A DNA stretch of 64,000 nt from Lentibacillus daqui (GTDB lineage Bacteria > Bacillota > Bacilli > Bacillales > Amphibacillaceae), in assembly GCF_027186265.1 (NCBI RefSeq), contig NZ_CP114176.1, forward strand, positions 1,054,001-1,118,000, in the 5' to 3' direction. The first letter of the stretch is position 1. Every line of letters begins with the position of its first letter. The notes beneath the pieces are model-generated. The model did no database searches, was not told where the DNA came from, and worked only from the letters and a program-made list of their open reading frames with translations. This document shows positions 18,035 through 25,645 of this stretch, piece by piece. Both the position numbers and the translations under genes were made by a program.

Positions 18035-19015
18035 ATGCGTAGTTGGAAAGTAACCAAACTAGGTGAACCGAAAGATGTGTTGGCATTGCAGGATGAGCCA
18101 TGTCCTGCAGTGGAAACCGGAAAACTGTTAATTGAGGTAGAAGCCACATCCCTTAATTTTTTCGACATTTTACTTTGTCAGGGAAAATATCAGGAAAAGC
18201 CGCCAATCCCGTTTACGCCAGGGGCTGAGATTTGCGGGACTATCCGGGAAGCTGGAGAGGGTTGTCAGTTGACGGCGGGACAGCGGGTAATCGCTACACC
18301 AGAATTGCCAGCTGGCGGATTATCGGAATGGGTATGTGTTTCGGAATCATCTGTTTACGCCATCCCGGAAGTAATGCCTGCCAATGAAGCAGCCGGAATG
18401 TTCATTACGTATCAAACCGCCTATTATTCATTGTTTTACCGGGCGAATCTACAAGCTGGTGAAGTCTTACTTGTTCATGCGGGAGCGGGTGGTGTAGGTT
18501 CTGCCGCCATTCAGCTTGGAAAAGCCAAAGGGGTAAAAGTGATTGCTACTGCTGGTGGTCCGGAGAAAGTAGAGATATGTAAAGAACTCGGTGCAGATGT
18601 GACTATTGATTACAAAGCAACTGATTTTGTGAAACGTGTCAAAGAAGAAACGAATGGACAGGGTGCCAATGTAATTTTTGACCCTGTTGGTGGTGATGTA
18701 TTCGATCGTTCCCGGAAATGCATTGCTTTTGATGGCCGTATCTTAGTGATCGGTTTTGCGGGCGGCCGTATTTCCGATGCCCCTGTAAACCATGCATTGG
18801 TCAAAAACTATTCGATTGTAGGCGTTCATTGGGGACTGTTTCGTAAATTAAATCCAAGTGAAGTCCTAAACATTCACAACCAGCTTATGAAACTTTATGA
18901 GCAAAGAGCTATTCGTCCACTAGTTTATCAGGAATATAACCTTGCAGATGTTCCCAACGCATTGGAAGTGCTGGCTGATCGAAAAACATATGGGAAATTA
19001 ATTGCAAGACCATAA
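18035..19015 (+). CDS. Zinc-independent quinone oxidoreductase / MDR-type NADPH dehydrogenase
   Basis: 326 residues of the medium-chain dehydrogenase superfamily in the quinone-oxidoreductase branch. The catalytic zinc ligands of alcohol dehydrogenases are absent. The cofactor motif VHAGAGGVGSAAIQLGKAKG, and FDPVGGDVFDRS are clear. Members reduce quinones, enals or enoyl-CoA double bonds with NADPH. An ATG at 18017 overlaps the GGAGGAG ribosome site and is rejected; ATG 18035 has normal spacing. It starts 29 bases after the carboxyltransferase gene, so it belongs to the operon. A 2-enoyl thioester reductase role is possible but unproven. Confidence 0.88.
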   Translation: MRSWKVTKLGEPKDVLALQDEPCPAVETGKLLIEVEATSLNFFDILLCQGKYQEKPPIPFTPGAEICGTIREAGEGCQLTAGQRVIATPELPAGGLSEWVCVSESSVYAIPEVMPANEAAGMFITYQTAYYSLFYRANLQAGEVLLVHAGAGGVGSAAIQLGKAKGVKVIATAGGPEKVEICKELGADVTIDYKATDFVKRVKEETNGQGANVIFDPVGGDVFDRSRKCIAFDGRILVIGFAGGRISDAPVNHALVKNYSIVGVHWGLFRKLNPSEVLNIHNQLMKLYEQRAIRPLVYQEYNLADVPNALEVLADRKTYGKLIARP

Positions 19016-19035
19016 CATGACGAAAGGGTGAGAAA

Positions 19036-19779
19036 ATGCGATTAGCAAACAAAGTCGCCATTGTAACAGGGGGTGGCGGGGATATTGGCAGGGCCACGGC
19101 ATTAAGATTTGCACAAGAAGGGGCCAAAGTAATGGTCGCTGATGTCAGTGAAGAAAATGGACTTAAAACTGTACGTGCGATCAAACAACAGGATAGAGAA
19201 GCTGCATTTATCCGTACAGATATGACTAATCCCGCTGATGTTGTACAAATGGTGGAAAAAGCAGCAGATATATTCGGTCAGATTAATATTCTATATAATA
19301 ATGCCGGGATAAATGCGGATGAGAAAAAGATTCCCGATGTTTCGCTTGAGGAATGGCAACGGGTGATGGATATCAATATTACCGGTGTATTTCTTGGTTT
19401 AAAGTATGTTTTGCCACATATGGAATCCGGTAGTTCGATCATTAATACAGCCAGCATTGCCGGAATGAAAGGGCAAAAACTTGTTGCTGCTTATTCAGCC
19501 TCAAAGAGCAGTGTAATGGCTCTTACCAAAACAGCCGCAACGGAATTTGGCCGAAAAAATATTCGGGTGAATGCGGTTGCCCCAGGGATCATTGATACAA
19601 AAATGGTAGATGATTGGAAGAAAACGGACAAGTGGCCGATTTTGTCGACTGCCAATGCATTACGCAGAATCGGTAAGCCAGAAGAAGTGGCTAATGCGGT
19701 GCTGTTCCTGGCATCTGATGAGGCATCTTTTATTACCGGTGAAACTTTGGTAATCGATGGTGGTACATTGAATATATAG
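19036..19779 (+). CDS. SDR family oxidoreductase
   Basis: A 247-residue classical SDR: TGGGGDIG at 11-18, NNAGINAD at 88-95, catalytic Ser140, Tyr153 and Lys157 (YSASK), PGIIDTKM and the terminal VIDGGTLNI. It probably acts as a hydroxyacyl-CoA dehydrogenase or alcohol dehydrogenase on a cluster intermediate. It starts 20 bases after the MDR gene, with AAAGGGTGAG before the ATG. A second promoter seems to begin just after this gene, so this may be the last gene of the first transcription unit. Confidence 0.88.
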   Translation: MRLANKVAIVTGGGGDIGRATALRFAQEGAKVMVADVSEENGLKTVRAIKQQDREAAFIRTDMTNPADVVQMVEKAADIFGQINILYNNAGINADEKKIPDVSLEEWQRVMDINITGVFLGLKYVLPHMESGSSIINTASIAGMKGQKLVAAYSASKSSVMALTKTAATEFGRKNIRVNAVAPGIIDTKMVDDWKKTDKWPILSTANALRRIGKPEEVANAVLFLASDEASFITGETLVIDGGTLNI

Positions 19780-19801
19780 CCGGTCGTTTTGGAATTCTTC
19801 T

Positions 19802-19829
19802 TTGACATACCAACCATTTAGTATATAAA
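19802..19829 (+). promoter_or_regulatory. Putative promoter for the second half of the cluster
   Basis: TTGACA at 19802-19807, a 16-base spacer and TATAAA at 19824-19829. The palindrome at 19807-19824 fills the spacer, a classic repressor position. One difficulty is that the expected start near 19836 would fall inside the GGAGG of the next gene, leaving almost no leader, so the exact elements may differ. Confidence 0.45.
19807..19824 (+). promoter_or_regulatory. Operator-like palindrome, second copy
   Basis: ATACCAACCATTTAGTAT shares the ATACC..CCA...GTAT layout of the site at 5775 and sits between the -35 and -10 elements in front of the second acyl-CoA dehydrogenase gene. Binding by the TetR protein at 7863 is inferred. 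Confidence 0.45.
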
Positions 19830-19848
19830 AATTGGAGGAGTGAAACGA

Positions 19849-21024
19849 ATGCATTTACGTTTAACCGATGAGCAAAAAATGGTGCAGCAAACCATCAGAA
19901 AATTTGTTGAAAAAGAATTAAAACCACTGGAAAATGATGTGCTAAGAAATGAACGAGAGGGCAAGCCAAGCCTATCAGCAGAAAAGTTGGATGAATTACA
20001 ATTAAAAGCAAAAGAAGCGGGTTTTTGGGGGATCAATACACCGGCAGAATATGGTGGTGCTGATCTTGGGCAAATGATGATGGCCATCGTGTTGATGGAG
20101 GTTGGCAAAACGTTTGTACCATTTCAATTCGGTGGCTCTGCCGATAACATTCTTTATTACGGGAATGAACAACAAAAACAAAAATACTTAATTCCAACCA
20201 TTAATGGCGAGAAAAAGTCGTGTTTTGCTATGACCGAACCTGGCGCAGGATCAGATACAAGAAATATTAAAACAACTGCGGTTAAGGACGGCAATGAATG
20301 GGTCATTAATGGTGAGAAAACATTTATCACCGGTGGAAATGAAGCCGATTTTGTCATGGTGATTGCAATCACTGATAAGGAACGTCATCAGCGAACCGGA
20401 AGAGAAGGGGTTACCTGTTTCATTGTTGACCGGAATATGGGATGGAAATCGGAATATATTCATACAATGGGAGAATGGGGACCAGCCGGCCTTGTTTTTG
20501 ACAATGTACGTGTACCGGAAGAAAACGTTTTGGGCGAAGTGCATGAAGGCTATAAGCTTGGCCTGGAATGGATTGGTTTTGCCAGATGGGTTGTTGGCGC
20601 GACCGCTGTCGGTGCTGCAGAACGCCTGTTGCAAATGGCAATTGATTATGCCAAAGAACGGGAAACATTTGGCAAACCAATTGCGGATCGGCAGGCCATC
20701 CAGTGGCAAATTGCTGATTCTGCAGTTGAGATCGAGGCTGCCAGATGGATTGTGCTAAATGCCGCGTTTACACTTGATATCGGGGAAGATAACCGCCATC
20801 TGGCATCGATGGCTAAACTTTACGGATCCAATATGGGTAACCGGGTTGTCGACCGTGTCCTGCAGATTCATGGCGGGATGGGTTATACCAAGGAATTACC
20901 GATTGAACGCTGGTATCGTGAAGCAAGACTTTGGCGCATTTACGATGGTACAGATGAGATTCAACGGTTAATTATCGCTAGAAATCTATTAAAAGGTAAT
21001 GTAAAATTAGGACAATTCATGTAA
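19849..21024 (+). CDS. Acyl-CoA dehydrogenase
   Basis: A 391-residue acyl-CoA dehydrogenase with all standard blocks: CFAMTEPGAGSDTRNIKT for flavin and substrate contact, WVINGEKTFITGGNEADF, DRQAIQWQIADSAVEIEAAR, LQIHGGMGYTKELPIERWYR and the terminal RIYDGTDEIQRLIIARNLL. It is closer to general fatty acyl-CoA dehydrogenases than the ACAD10/11-like enzyme at 5811. It would introduce an alpha-beta double bond. The in-frame GTG at 19840 overlaps GGAGG, so ATG 19849 is chosen. It is the first gene after the internal promoter/operator. Confidence 0.92.
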   Translation: MHLRLTDEQKMVQQTIRKFVEKELKPLENDVLRNEREGKPSLSAEKLDELQLKAKEAGFWGINTPAEYGGADLGQMMMAIVLMEVGKTFVPFQFGGSADNILYYGNEQQKQKYLIPTINGEKKSCFAMTEPGAGSDTRNIKTTAVKDGNEWVINGEKTFITGGNEADFVMVIAITDKERHQRTGREGVTCFIVDRNMGWKSEYIHTMGEWGPAGLVFDNVRVPEENVLGEVHEGYKLGLEWIGFARWVVGATAVGAAERLLQMAIDYAKERETFGKPIADRQAIQWQIADSAVEIEAARWIVLNAAFTLDIGEDNRHLASMAKLYGSNMGNRVVDRVLQIHGGMGYTKELPIERWYREARLWRIYDGTDEIQRLIIARNLLKGNVKLGQFM

Positions 21025-21047
21025 TATTTTACAAGGAGGAATTCATA

Positions 21048-21812
21048 ATGACAAACAGGTTTGCAGGAAAAGTAGCTTTCGTAACAGGTGGCAGCCGTGG
21101 AATCGGTAAAGGTGTCGCACAAAAGTTTGCCGAAGAAGGTGCCAAAGTAGCAATTATTGATATTAATGAAGAAGCATTAAGCGCAGCAGCACAAGAGTTC
21201 ACCAATAAGGGTTATGAGGTCTTGACCAAAACAGCTGACGTTACCAATGCGGACGAGGTGGAAGCAGTCGTAGAGGAGGTGGTCAATACATTTGGTTCGC
21301 TCGATATTTTGGTCAACAATGCCGGAGTTATCCGGGATAATCTATTATTTAAAATGACGGACAGTGACTGGCAGCAGGTCATGGATGTCCATTTGAAAGG
21401 ATCGTTCAATGCCGCCCGGGCAGCGCAAAAATACATGGTGAAGAATAAATATGGCCGGATTATTAATACATCATCAACATCAGCATTGGGTAATCGTGGA
21501 CAAGCGAACTATTCTACCGCAAAAGCCGGATTACAGGGGTTAACCAAAACCCTGGCGATTGAACTTGGTAAATTCGGCATTACCGTAAATGCAGTTGCAC
21601 CAGGATTCATTGAAACTGATATGACAAAAGCAACTGCTGAACGAATAGGTATTTCATTTGATGAATTAGTGGAAGCAAGTGTCAGTCAGATACCGGTTGG
21701 CAGAAGTGGAAAACCGGAAGACATTGCTAATGCGGTGGCATTTTTCGCTGATGAAGCATCGTCATTCGTAAATGGTCAAGTGATCTATGTTGCCGGAGGG
21801 CCAAAGGACTAA
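21048..21812 (+). CDS. FabG-like SDR, probable 3-oxoacyl/3-hydroxyacyl thioester reductase
   Basis: A 254-residue SDR close to FabG: TGGSRGIG at 13-20, NNAGVIRD at 90-97, Ser143, Tyr155 and Lys159 (YSTAK), PGFIETDMT and VAGGPKD at the end. The sequence VIRDNLLFKMTDSDW is very characteristic of FabG/PhaB-type acetoacyl reductases. In a catabolic operon with MaoC hydratases, oxidation of an (R)-3-hydroxyacyl-CoA is likely. It starts 23 bases after the acyl-CoA dehydrogenase, with AAGGAGGAA ahead of the ATG. Confidence 0.9.
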   Translation: MTNRFAGKVAFVTGGSRGIGKGVAQKFAEEGAKVAIIDINEEALSAAAQEFTNKGYEVLTKTADVTNADEVEAVVEEVVNTFGSLDILVNNAGVIRDNLLFKMTDSDWQQVMDVHLKGSFNAARAAQKYMVKNKYGRIINTSSTSALGNRGQANYSTAKAGLQGLTKTLAIELGKFGITVNAVAPGFIETDMTKATAERIGISFDELVEASVSQIPVGRSGKPEDIANAVAFFADEASSFVNGQVIYVAGGPKD

Positions 21813-21840
21813 TTATCTCAAGAAGAAGAGGTGGATAAAC

Positions 21841-22290
21841 ATGTTTGCCGATGCAATTGGAAAACGGTCGGAAAAAATTAAAAATGTGGTAGAACGAGGA
21901 ATGGTCAAAAAATTTGCGGAGGCCATCAAGGATCCTCATCCGATATTTATTGATGAAGCATATGGGAAAAAGTCACGATATGGCGGGAATATTGCCCCGC
22001 CAACATTTCCCCGGGTTTTCGAATTTGGGGAGATCAATGATTTAACCTTGCCAAATAAAGGCTTAATTCACGGAGAAGAAACCTATCATTATGAACGACC
22101 ATTACTTGTAGGAGAAACGATTTATTGTTATTCCGAAGTCGCCGATTACTATGAAAAAAAAGGAAATAATGGACTGATGGGATTTATTGTTTTAAAAAGA
22201 TATGGAGAAGACCTTGAAGGTAAAACCATCTTCACGGAGGAACAGGTAGTTATCATTACCGAAGCGGTGAGAAAGGAACTGGTACGATGA
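21841..22290 (+). CDS. MaoC-like dehydratase/hydratase subunit, N-terminal-type (FAS1 DH-like)
   Basis: 149 residues with the single hot-dog fold of the FAS1_DH / HadA-like group. It starts with FADAIGKRSEKIKNVVERGMVKKFAEAI and has IAPPTFPRVFEFG and HGEETYHYERPLLVGETIYC. The hydratase motif (Y-x-x-x-S-G-D-x-N-P-x-H) is absent; it is present in the next gene, so the two probably form a heteromer like mycobacterial HadAB or ChsH1-ChsH2. A more upstream ATG (21787) lies inside the previous gene; ATG 21841 has AAGAGGTG upstream. Its stop overlaps the next start by four bases (ATGA). Confidence 0.82.
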   Translation: MFADAIGKRSEKIKNVVERGMVKKFAEAIKDPHPIFIDEAYGKKSRYGGNIAPPTFPRVFEFGEINDLTLPNKGLIHGEETYHYERPLLVGETIYCYSEVADYYEKKGNNGLMGFIVLKRYGEDLEGKTIFTEEQVVIITEAVRKELVR

Positions 22291-22691
22291 AACAATTACT
22301 CGATTTACAACAAGGGGAATCACTTCCGGAAGTAACACTTGACCCTGTGTCACGAATCGATCTAATTAAATATGCTGGGGCCTCTGGGGATTATAATCCA
22401 ATTCATACGATTGACGATGAGGCCAAAAAAGCTGGGTTGCCTGGTATTATTGCTCATGGCATGTGGACAATGGGAAATCTCGCTAAATTATTCACTCCTT
22501 ATTTGGAAGATGGATTTATCCAAGATTACCAGATACGCTTTTCCGGAATGGTTTTCTTACAGGATCTGATTACCTTAAAGGCAAGATTAAAAGAAGTGAA
22601 CGAAAAGCAATTGAATTTTCAAGTAATGGCAGTAAACCAAGATGGGAAAGAAGTTATTAAAGGGACAGTGAATTTTCTATTGTATGCATAA
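22287..22691 (+). CDS. MaoC family hydratase subunit (R-specific enoyl-CoA hydratase motif)
   Basis: 134 residues, single hot-dog domain. The motif YAGASGDYNPIH places catalytic Asp35 and His40 as in PhaJ-type (R)-enoyl-CoA hydratases. LPGIIAHGMWTMGNL and YQIRFSGMVFLQDLI are further family features. It overlaps the preceding MaoC-like gene by four bases, which implies translational coupling and equal production, as for heteromeric hydratases. It would add water to the enoyl-CoA made by the dehydrogenases. The chain length is unknown. Confidence 0.85.
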   Translation: MKQLLDLQQGESLPEVTLDPVSRIDLIKYAGASGDYNPIHTIDDEAKKAGLPGIIAHGMWTMGNLAKLFTPYLEDGFIQDYQIRFSGMVFLQDLITLKARLKEVNEKQLNFQVMAVNQDGKEVIKGTVNFLLYA

Positions 22692-22732
22692 GCAAACCGT
22701 GAATCAAAGGCGGACGAGAATGGAGGGATTTG

Positions 22733-23158
22733 ATGGCATCAGCACATGATATTGAGGTCTACGTCCGTTTTTGCGAAACCGATGCAGCTGGCCATGTGAA
22801 TAATGTCAGTTATTTTCTATATTTGGAGGAAGCACGGACAAAGCTATTCAAAACATTGGGAATGCGTACTAACCATGGAAATTCTACATTAAATTTTATT
22901 TTAGCCTCAACTTCCTGTGATTATGTTTCCCAAGCATTTGCAGGGGAACATCTAAGGGTGGCGACGACTGTTGACCGGATTGGGACGAAAAGTTTTCGCC
23001 TTCATCATATAATCACAAATATGGAGTCAGACGTTGTTATTGCGGAAGGTTCAGCAACAGTTGTTTGTTACAATTATGTTGAGCAAAAAACAGTACCAAT
23101 TCCAGACTTTTTACGAAAGAATTTGGAAAGCCGGTTGGAAAATCATGCTGTGAGATAA
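22733..23158 (+). CDS. Acyl-CoA thioesterase, 4HBT family
   Basis: A 141-residue hot-dog thioesterase of the 4-hydroxybenzoyl-CoA thioesterase / YbgC type. The N-terminal VYVRFCETDAAGHVNNVSYF contains the catalytic Asp and the YLEEAR helix follows. Such enzymes release a free acid from an acyl-CoA, often as a safety valve against CoA trapping. GGAGGG lies five bases before ATG 22733; the in-frame TTG at 22730 is too close. It is the last gene of the cluster; an IS1182-family element begins 22 bases after the stop codon. Confidence 0.88.
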   Translation: MASAHDIEVYVRFCETDAAGHVNNVSYFLYLEEARTKLFKTLGMRTNHGNSTLNFILASTSCDYVSQAFAGEHLRVATTVDRIGTKSFRLHHIITNMESDVVIAEGSATVVCYNYVEQKTVPIPDFLRKNLESRLENHAVR

Positions 23159-24860
23159 ATATGTGGTTGAAACAACAAGAAGAGGCTGGGACATAACTAG
23201 CCAAAAATAGTAAATAAAAAGGTTCCAAGCAAATCAAAAGTTTGCTTGGAACCTTTTTTGTGGAGTTGTTTCTATCTTCCGGTACTAATTTACTGTTCGT
23301 GGCGGTGTACTTTCTCAAGTTCACCGCCATCAATGCGAAGGCTAATTCATTTTTCACTTTCTGTTTTCCTCTGACAGAAAAACGAGTGAAACCCAAATTA
23401 GCCTTCAAGAAACCGAACGCTTGTTCTACATCAATTTTACGTTTTCCGTAAATTTCACCAGTTTTCTCGTCTGAAAGCTTCGTACGTACATATTCTTTTT
23501 GGGACTCCCACTTTTCATTCATGTAGACTTTTCGGTTGTTTCCTTCTTTTGCTTTCGTACATAAATCGCGGAGTGGACAGCCCGAACAGTCCTCACATTC
23601 GTACACTTTAAATTCACGGGTGAATCCGTACCTGTCTGTTCGTTTGGAATGATGACTAAATCGTACTTTCCGTCCATTTGGGCACAGGAAAGTATCTTCC
23701 TCCTCATTATAATCCCAATTATCTACATGAAAAGCGTTGTTCTTATGCTTCTTTTTCTTCTCCTTTCGATATTGATTGTATGTAATAAGTGGCGTTCGAT
23801 TTCGATTCTCGATGATATCTTCATAATTCTGTTCACTGCCATATCCGGCATCCGCGACAATGTGTTCCGGCAGTTCGAAAAAGTTTTCTTCAATCGAGTC
23901 GAGAAAAGGAATTAAAGTGCGTGTATCCGTCGGGTTTGGGAAAACATCGTAAGCTAGCGCGTATTGACCTTCCGTTGCAATCTGGACATTGTAACCAGCT
24001 TTCAATTGACCGTTCTTCATGTAGTCGTCCTTCATGCGCATAAACGTCGCATCCGGATCTGTCTTTGAATAACTGTTACGGTCCCCGAATTTCTCCATAT
24101 CGTTTTGATACTTTTGCTTACGAGTGATGAAATCGTTAAACTGCTTGCGAGCTTGTTTTGGAAATTTACGTTCGGAACGGATTTTCTTTCGTTCGCTACC
24201 AACTTCACAAGCTTCGATTTTTTTATCGTATTCCTCAACCTTTTCATCTAACTTTTCGACTACTTCTTCCATTTCTTTAACGGAAAGTTTCTCTTCTGTT
24301 TCTCGCTCTATTGCCGGGATGATCTCCTTCTCCAACAGCTCATCATACAGTTGATTGGACTTTTCGATTAGCTTATCACTATATTTTTCAACGGATTTCC
24401 GCCACACAAAGGTGAACTTATTGGCGTTCGCTTCAATTTTTGTACCATCAATAAAAATGGCTTCCTCTTCAATCAATTCCTTTTCCACAAGCTGATTCCG
24501 GAACTGGACAAAGCATTCACGTAGTATGTTTTCGATGAGTGGATGAGAACGGAAACGATTGATGGTGCGATAGCTGGGTTCGTGTCCTTGAGCCAACCAC
24601 ATCATGCGGATACTATCCTGTAATAAAGCTTCTATTTTACGACCAGAAAACACGGATTGCGTATACCCACACAAAATGATTTTCAACATCATGCGAGGAT
24701 GGTACGCAGGACGGCCGGTTTGTCGTATTAAGTCATCGAAAACCTCTTCGGGAATACTCTCGACAAGATCATTGATCGCAAAAGCAATATCATTCTCTTT
24801 CAATTTAATTTCTAAATCTAGCGGCAAAACTACCTGATTCATGGTATAATGTTTAAACAT
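23037..24860 (-). CDS. IS1182 family transposase (no stop codon within the element)
   Basis: A DDE transposase of the IS1182 family. The N-terminal DUF772-like domain shows RPAYHPRMMLKIILCGYTQ and SYRTINRFRSHPL. The catalytic acidic residues sit in AIFIDGTKIEANANKF, VADAGYGSEQNYED and DVEQAFGFLKANLGFTRF; a Cys-rich CEDCSGCPLRDLC knuckle and a long charged coiled coil lie between. GGAGGT lies seven bases before the ATG at 24860, which is preferred to the ORF start at 24905. The frame has no stop inside the element. It runs through the 18-bp terminator hairpin and the left inverted repeat and stops at 23037, in antisense to the thioesterase gene. The last 45 or so residues are therefore flanking sequence. 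Confidence 0.85.
   Translation of the reverse strand: MFKHYTMNQVVLPLDLEIKLKENDIAFAINDLVESIPEEVFDDLIRQTGRPAYHPRMMLKIILCGYTQSVFSGRKIEALLQDSIRMMWLAQGHEPSYRTINRFRSHPLIENILRECFVQFRNQLVEKELIEEEAIFIDGTKIEANANKFTFVWRKSVEKYSDKLIEKSNQLYDELLEKEIIPAIERETEEKLSVKEMEEVVEKLDEKVEEYDKKIEACEVGSERKKIRSERKFPKQARKQFNDFITRKQKYQNDMEKFGDRNSYSKTDPDATFMRMKDDYMKNGQLKAGYNVQIATEGQYALAYDVFPNPTDTRTLIPFLDSIEENFFELPEHIVADAGYGSEQNYEDIIENRNRTPLITYNQYRKEKKKKHKNNAFHVDNWDYNEEEDTFLCPNGRKVRFSHHSKRTDRYGFTREFKVYECEDCSGCPLRDLCTKAKEGNNRKVYMNEKWESQKEYVRTKLSDEKTGEIYGKRKIDVEQAFGFLKANLGFTRFSVRGKQKVKNELAFALMAVNLRKYTATNSKLVPEDRNNSTKKVPSKLLICLEPFYLLFLASYVPASSCCFNHIFISQHDFPTGFPNSFVKSLELVLFFAQHNCNKQLLLNLPQ
23180..23198 (+). repeat. Left terminal inverted repeat of the IS
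   Basis: A 19-base terminal repeat that pairs with 25003-25021 with a single mismatch. Confidence 0.85.
23216..23258 (-). terminator. Subterminal hairpin of the IS, terminator-like on both strands
   Basis: A perfect 18-bp stem (23216-23233 with 23241-23258) and a 7-base loop. T-runs flank it on both strands, so it can stop transcription leaving or entering the element. On the minus strand it lies inside the transposase reading frame. Confidence 0.8.
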
Positions 24861-24941
24861 AAGGACACCTCCAAAATTATTGTCAGGTAACTTTAATTTT
24901 ATCAAAAGGTGTCCTTTTTGTTTACTAAAATAATGTCAAAA

Positions 24942-24986
24942 AAGGCGTGGGGCCTACACTTTTTTTAGTGTAAGCTCCTACGCCTT
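24942..24986. repeat. Subterminal hairpin near the right end of the IS
   Basis: A long, slightly imperfect stem (24942-24960 with 24967-24986, T-rich loop) between the transposase start and the right inverted repeat. Such hairpins often shield IS elements from incoming transcription. Confidence 0.7.
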
Positions 24987-25002
24987 AATTTTTATTTACT
25001 GG

Positions 25003-25021
25003 AGTTTTGTCCCAGCCTCTT
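25003..25021 (-). repeat. Right terminal inverted repeat of the IS
   Basis: Complement of the left end at 23180-23198, 18 of 19 positions matching. Confidence 0.85.
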
Positions 25022-25047
25022 TTTCTTAAAGTGCCAAAGCTGGATAA

Positions 25048-25506
25048 TTAAACAGCTGACACTGCTTCCCGACTCATGATCTCTTTTGCTATTGCTTCTG
25101 TTAACTCTCTGGTGGTTTTTGGCACGAATGATTTTAAAACAGGATTAATGACAGGTCCCATCATGCCCTTAGCGGAAACATCGAGATGGCTGGTGATTTT
25201 TGTCTTGTCCCTGGTTATTGCCATTGCTTCGAAATAACCACTGCCTTTCAAATTTTCTGACAGCCCGGTGAGGTCAAATGTTACTTTTTTTGGCGCTTGC
25301 CAGCTGGTAATATCGATTTGTAAATGGACGGTCTTTTGAACAGGACCGACTTCTCCTTTGAATTTCCATGTAGATTGGCGTTCGTGGAGTATTTGATGTT
25401 CCAGGTATCCGGGTACTAGTGGTGCCCATTTATTCATATCGCTGACAAACGCCCAGACATGTTCGATTGGAATATCCAATTCAGTTTGATGTTTTCCACT
25501 TGGCAT
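25048..25506 (-). CDS. SRPBCC family protein, CoxG-like
   Basis: 152 residues with the START/SRPBCC fold as in CO dehydrogenase subunit G (CoxG/YqjF group). It begins GKHQTELDIPIEHVWAFVSD, then KWAPLVPGYLEH, GEVGPVQKTVHLQ, the GSGYFEAMAI strand and the long C-terminal helix TRELTEAIAKEI. These proteins bind hydrophobic ligands or serve as membrane recruitment factors. No CO dehydrogenase genes are nearby, so a role with acyl substrates is more plausible here. GGAGGATCAACAG lies before the ATG. It is convergent with the catabolic cluster and is separated from it by the IS. Confidence 0.8.
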   Translation of the reverse strand: MPSGKHQTELDIPIEHVWAFVSDMNKWAPLVPGYLEHQILHERQSTWKFKGEVGPVQKTVHLQIDITSWQAPKKVTFDLTGLSENLKGSGYFEAMAITRDKTKITSHLDVSAKGMMGPVINPVLKSFVPKTTRELTEAIAKEIMSREAVSAV

Positions 25507-25645
25507 TCTGTTGATCCTCCTTGTTTAACATACCTTCATATTTAGTCAGTTTTTATTAGCCTGCCTGATGATTATATGTGCCTGAAGTAAGCATTAGAAC
25601 AATCCTTTATGACTATTCTTAAAACGAGTCTGCGAGAAGCGGCGC

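Larger units (their letters stand above)
23180..25021 (-). mobile_element. Insertion sequence, IS1182 family, about 1.84 kb
   Basis: The ends are 19-base inverted repeats: AAGAGGCTGGGACATAACT at 23180-23198 and its complement at 25003-25021, matching at 18 of 19 positions. The element holds one transposase gene and a strong hairpin close to each end. It lies between the convergent thioesterase and CoxG-like genes and breaks no recognisable gene. I cannot identify a target-site duplication in the flanks; exact ends may differ by one to three bases. Confidence 0.85.

Noticed and set aside
23242..23915. Plus-strand open frames inside the IS
   Set aside because: They are antisense to a clearly recognised transposase, lack ribosome sites and show no family motifs.
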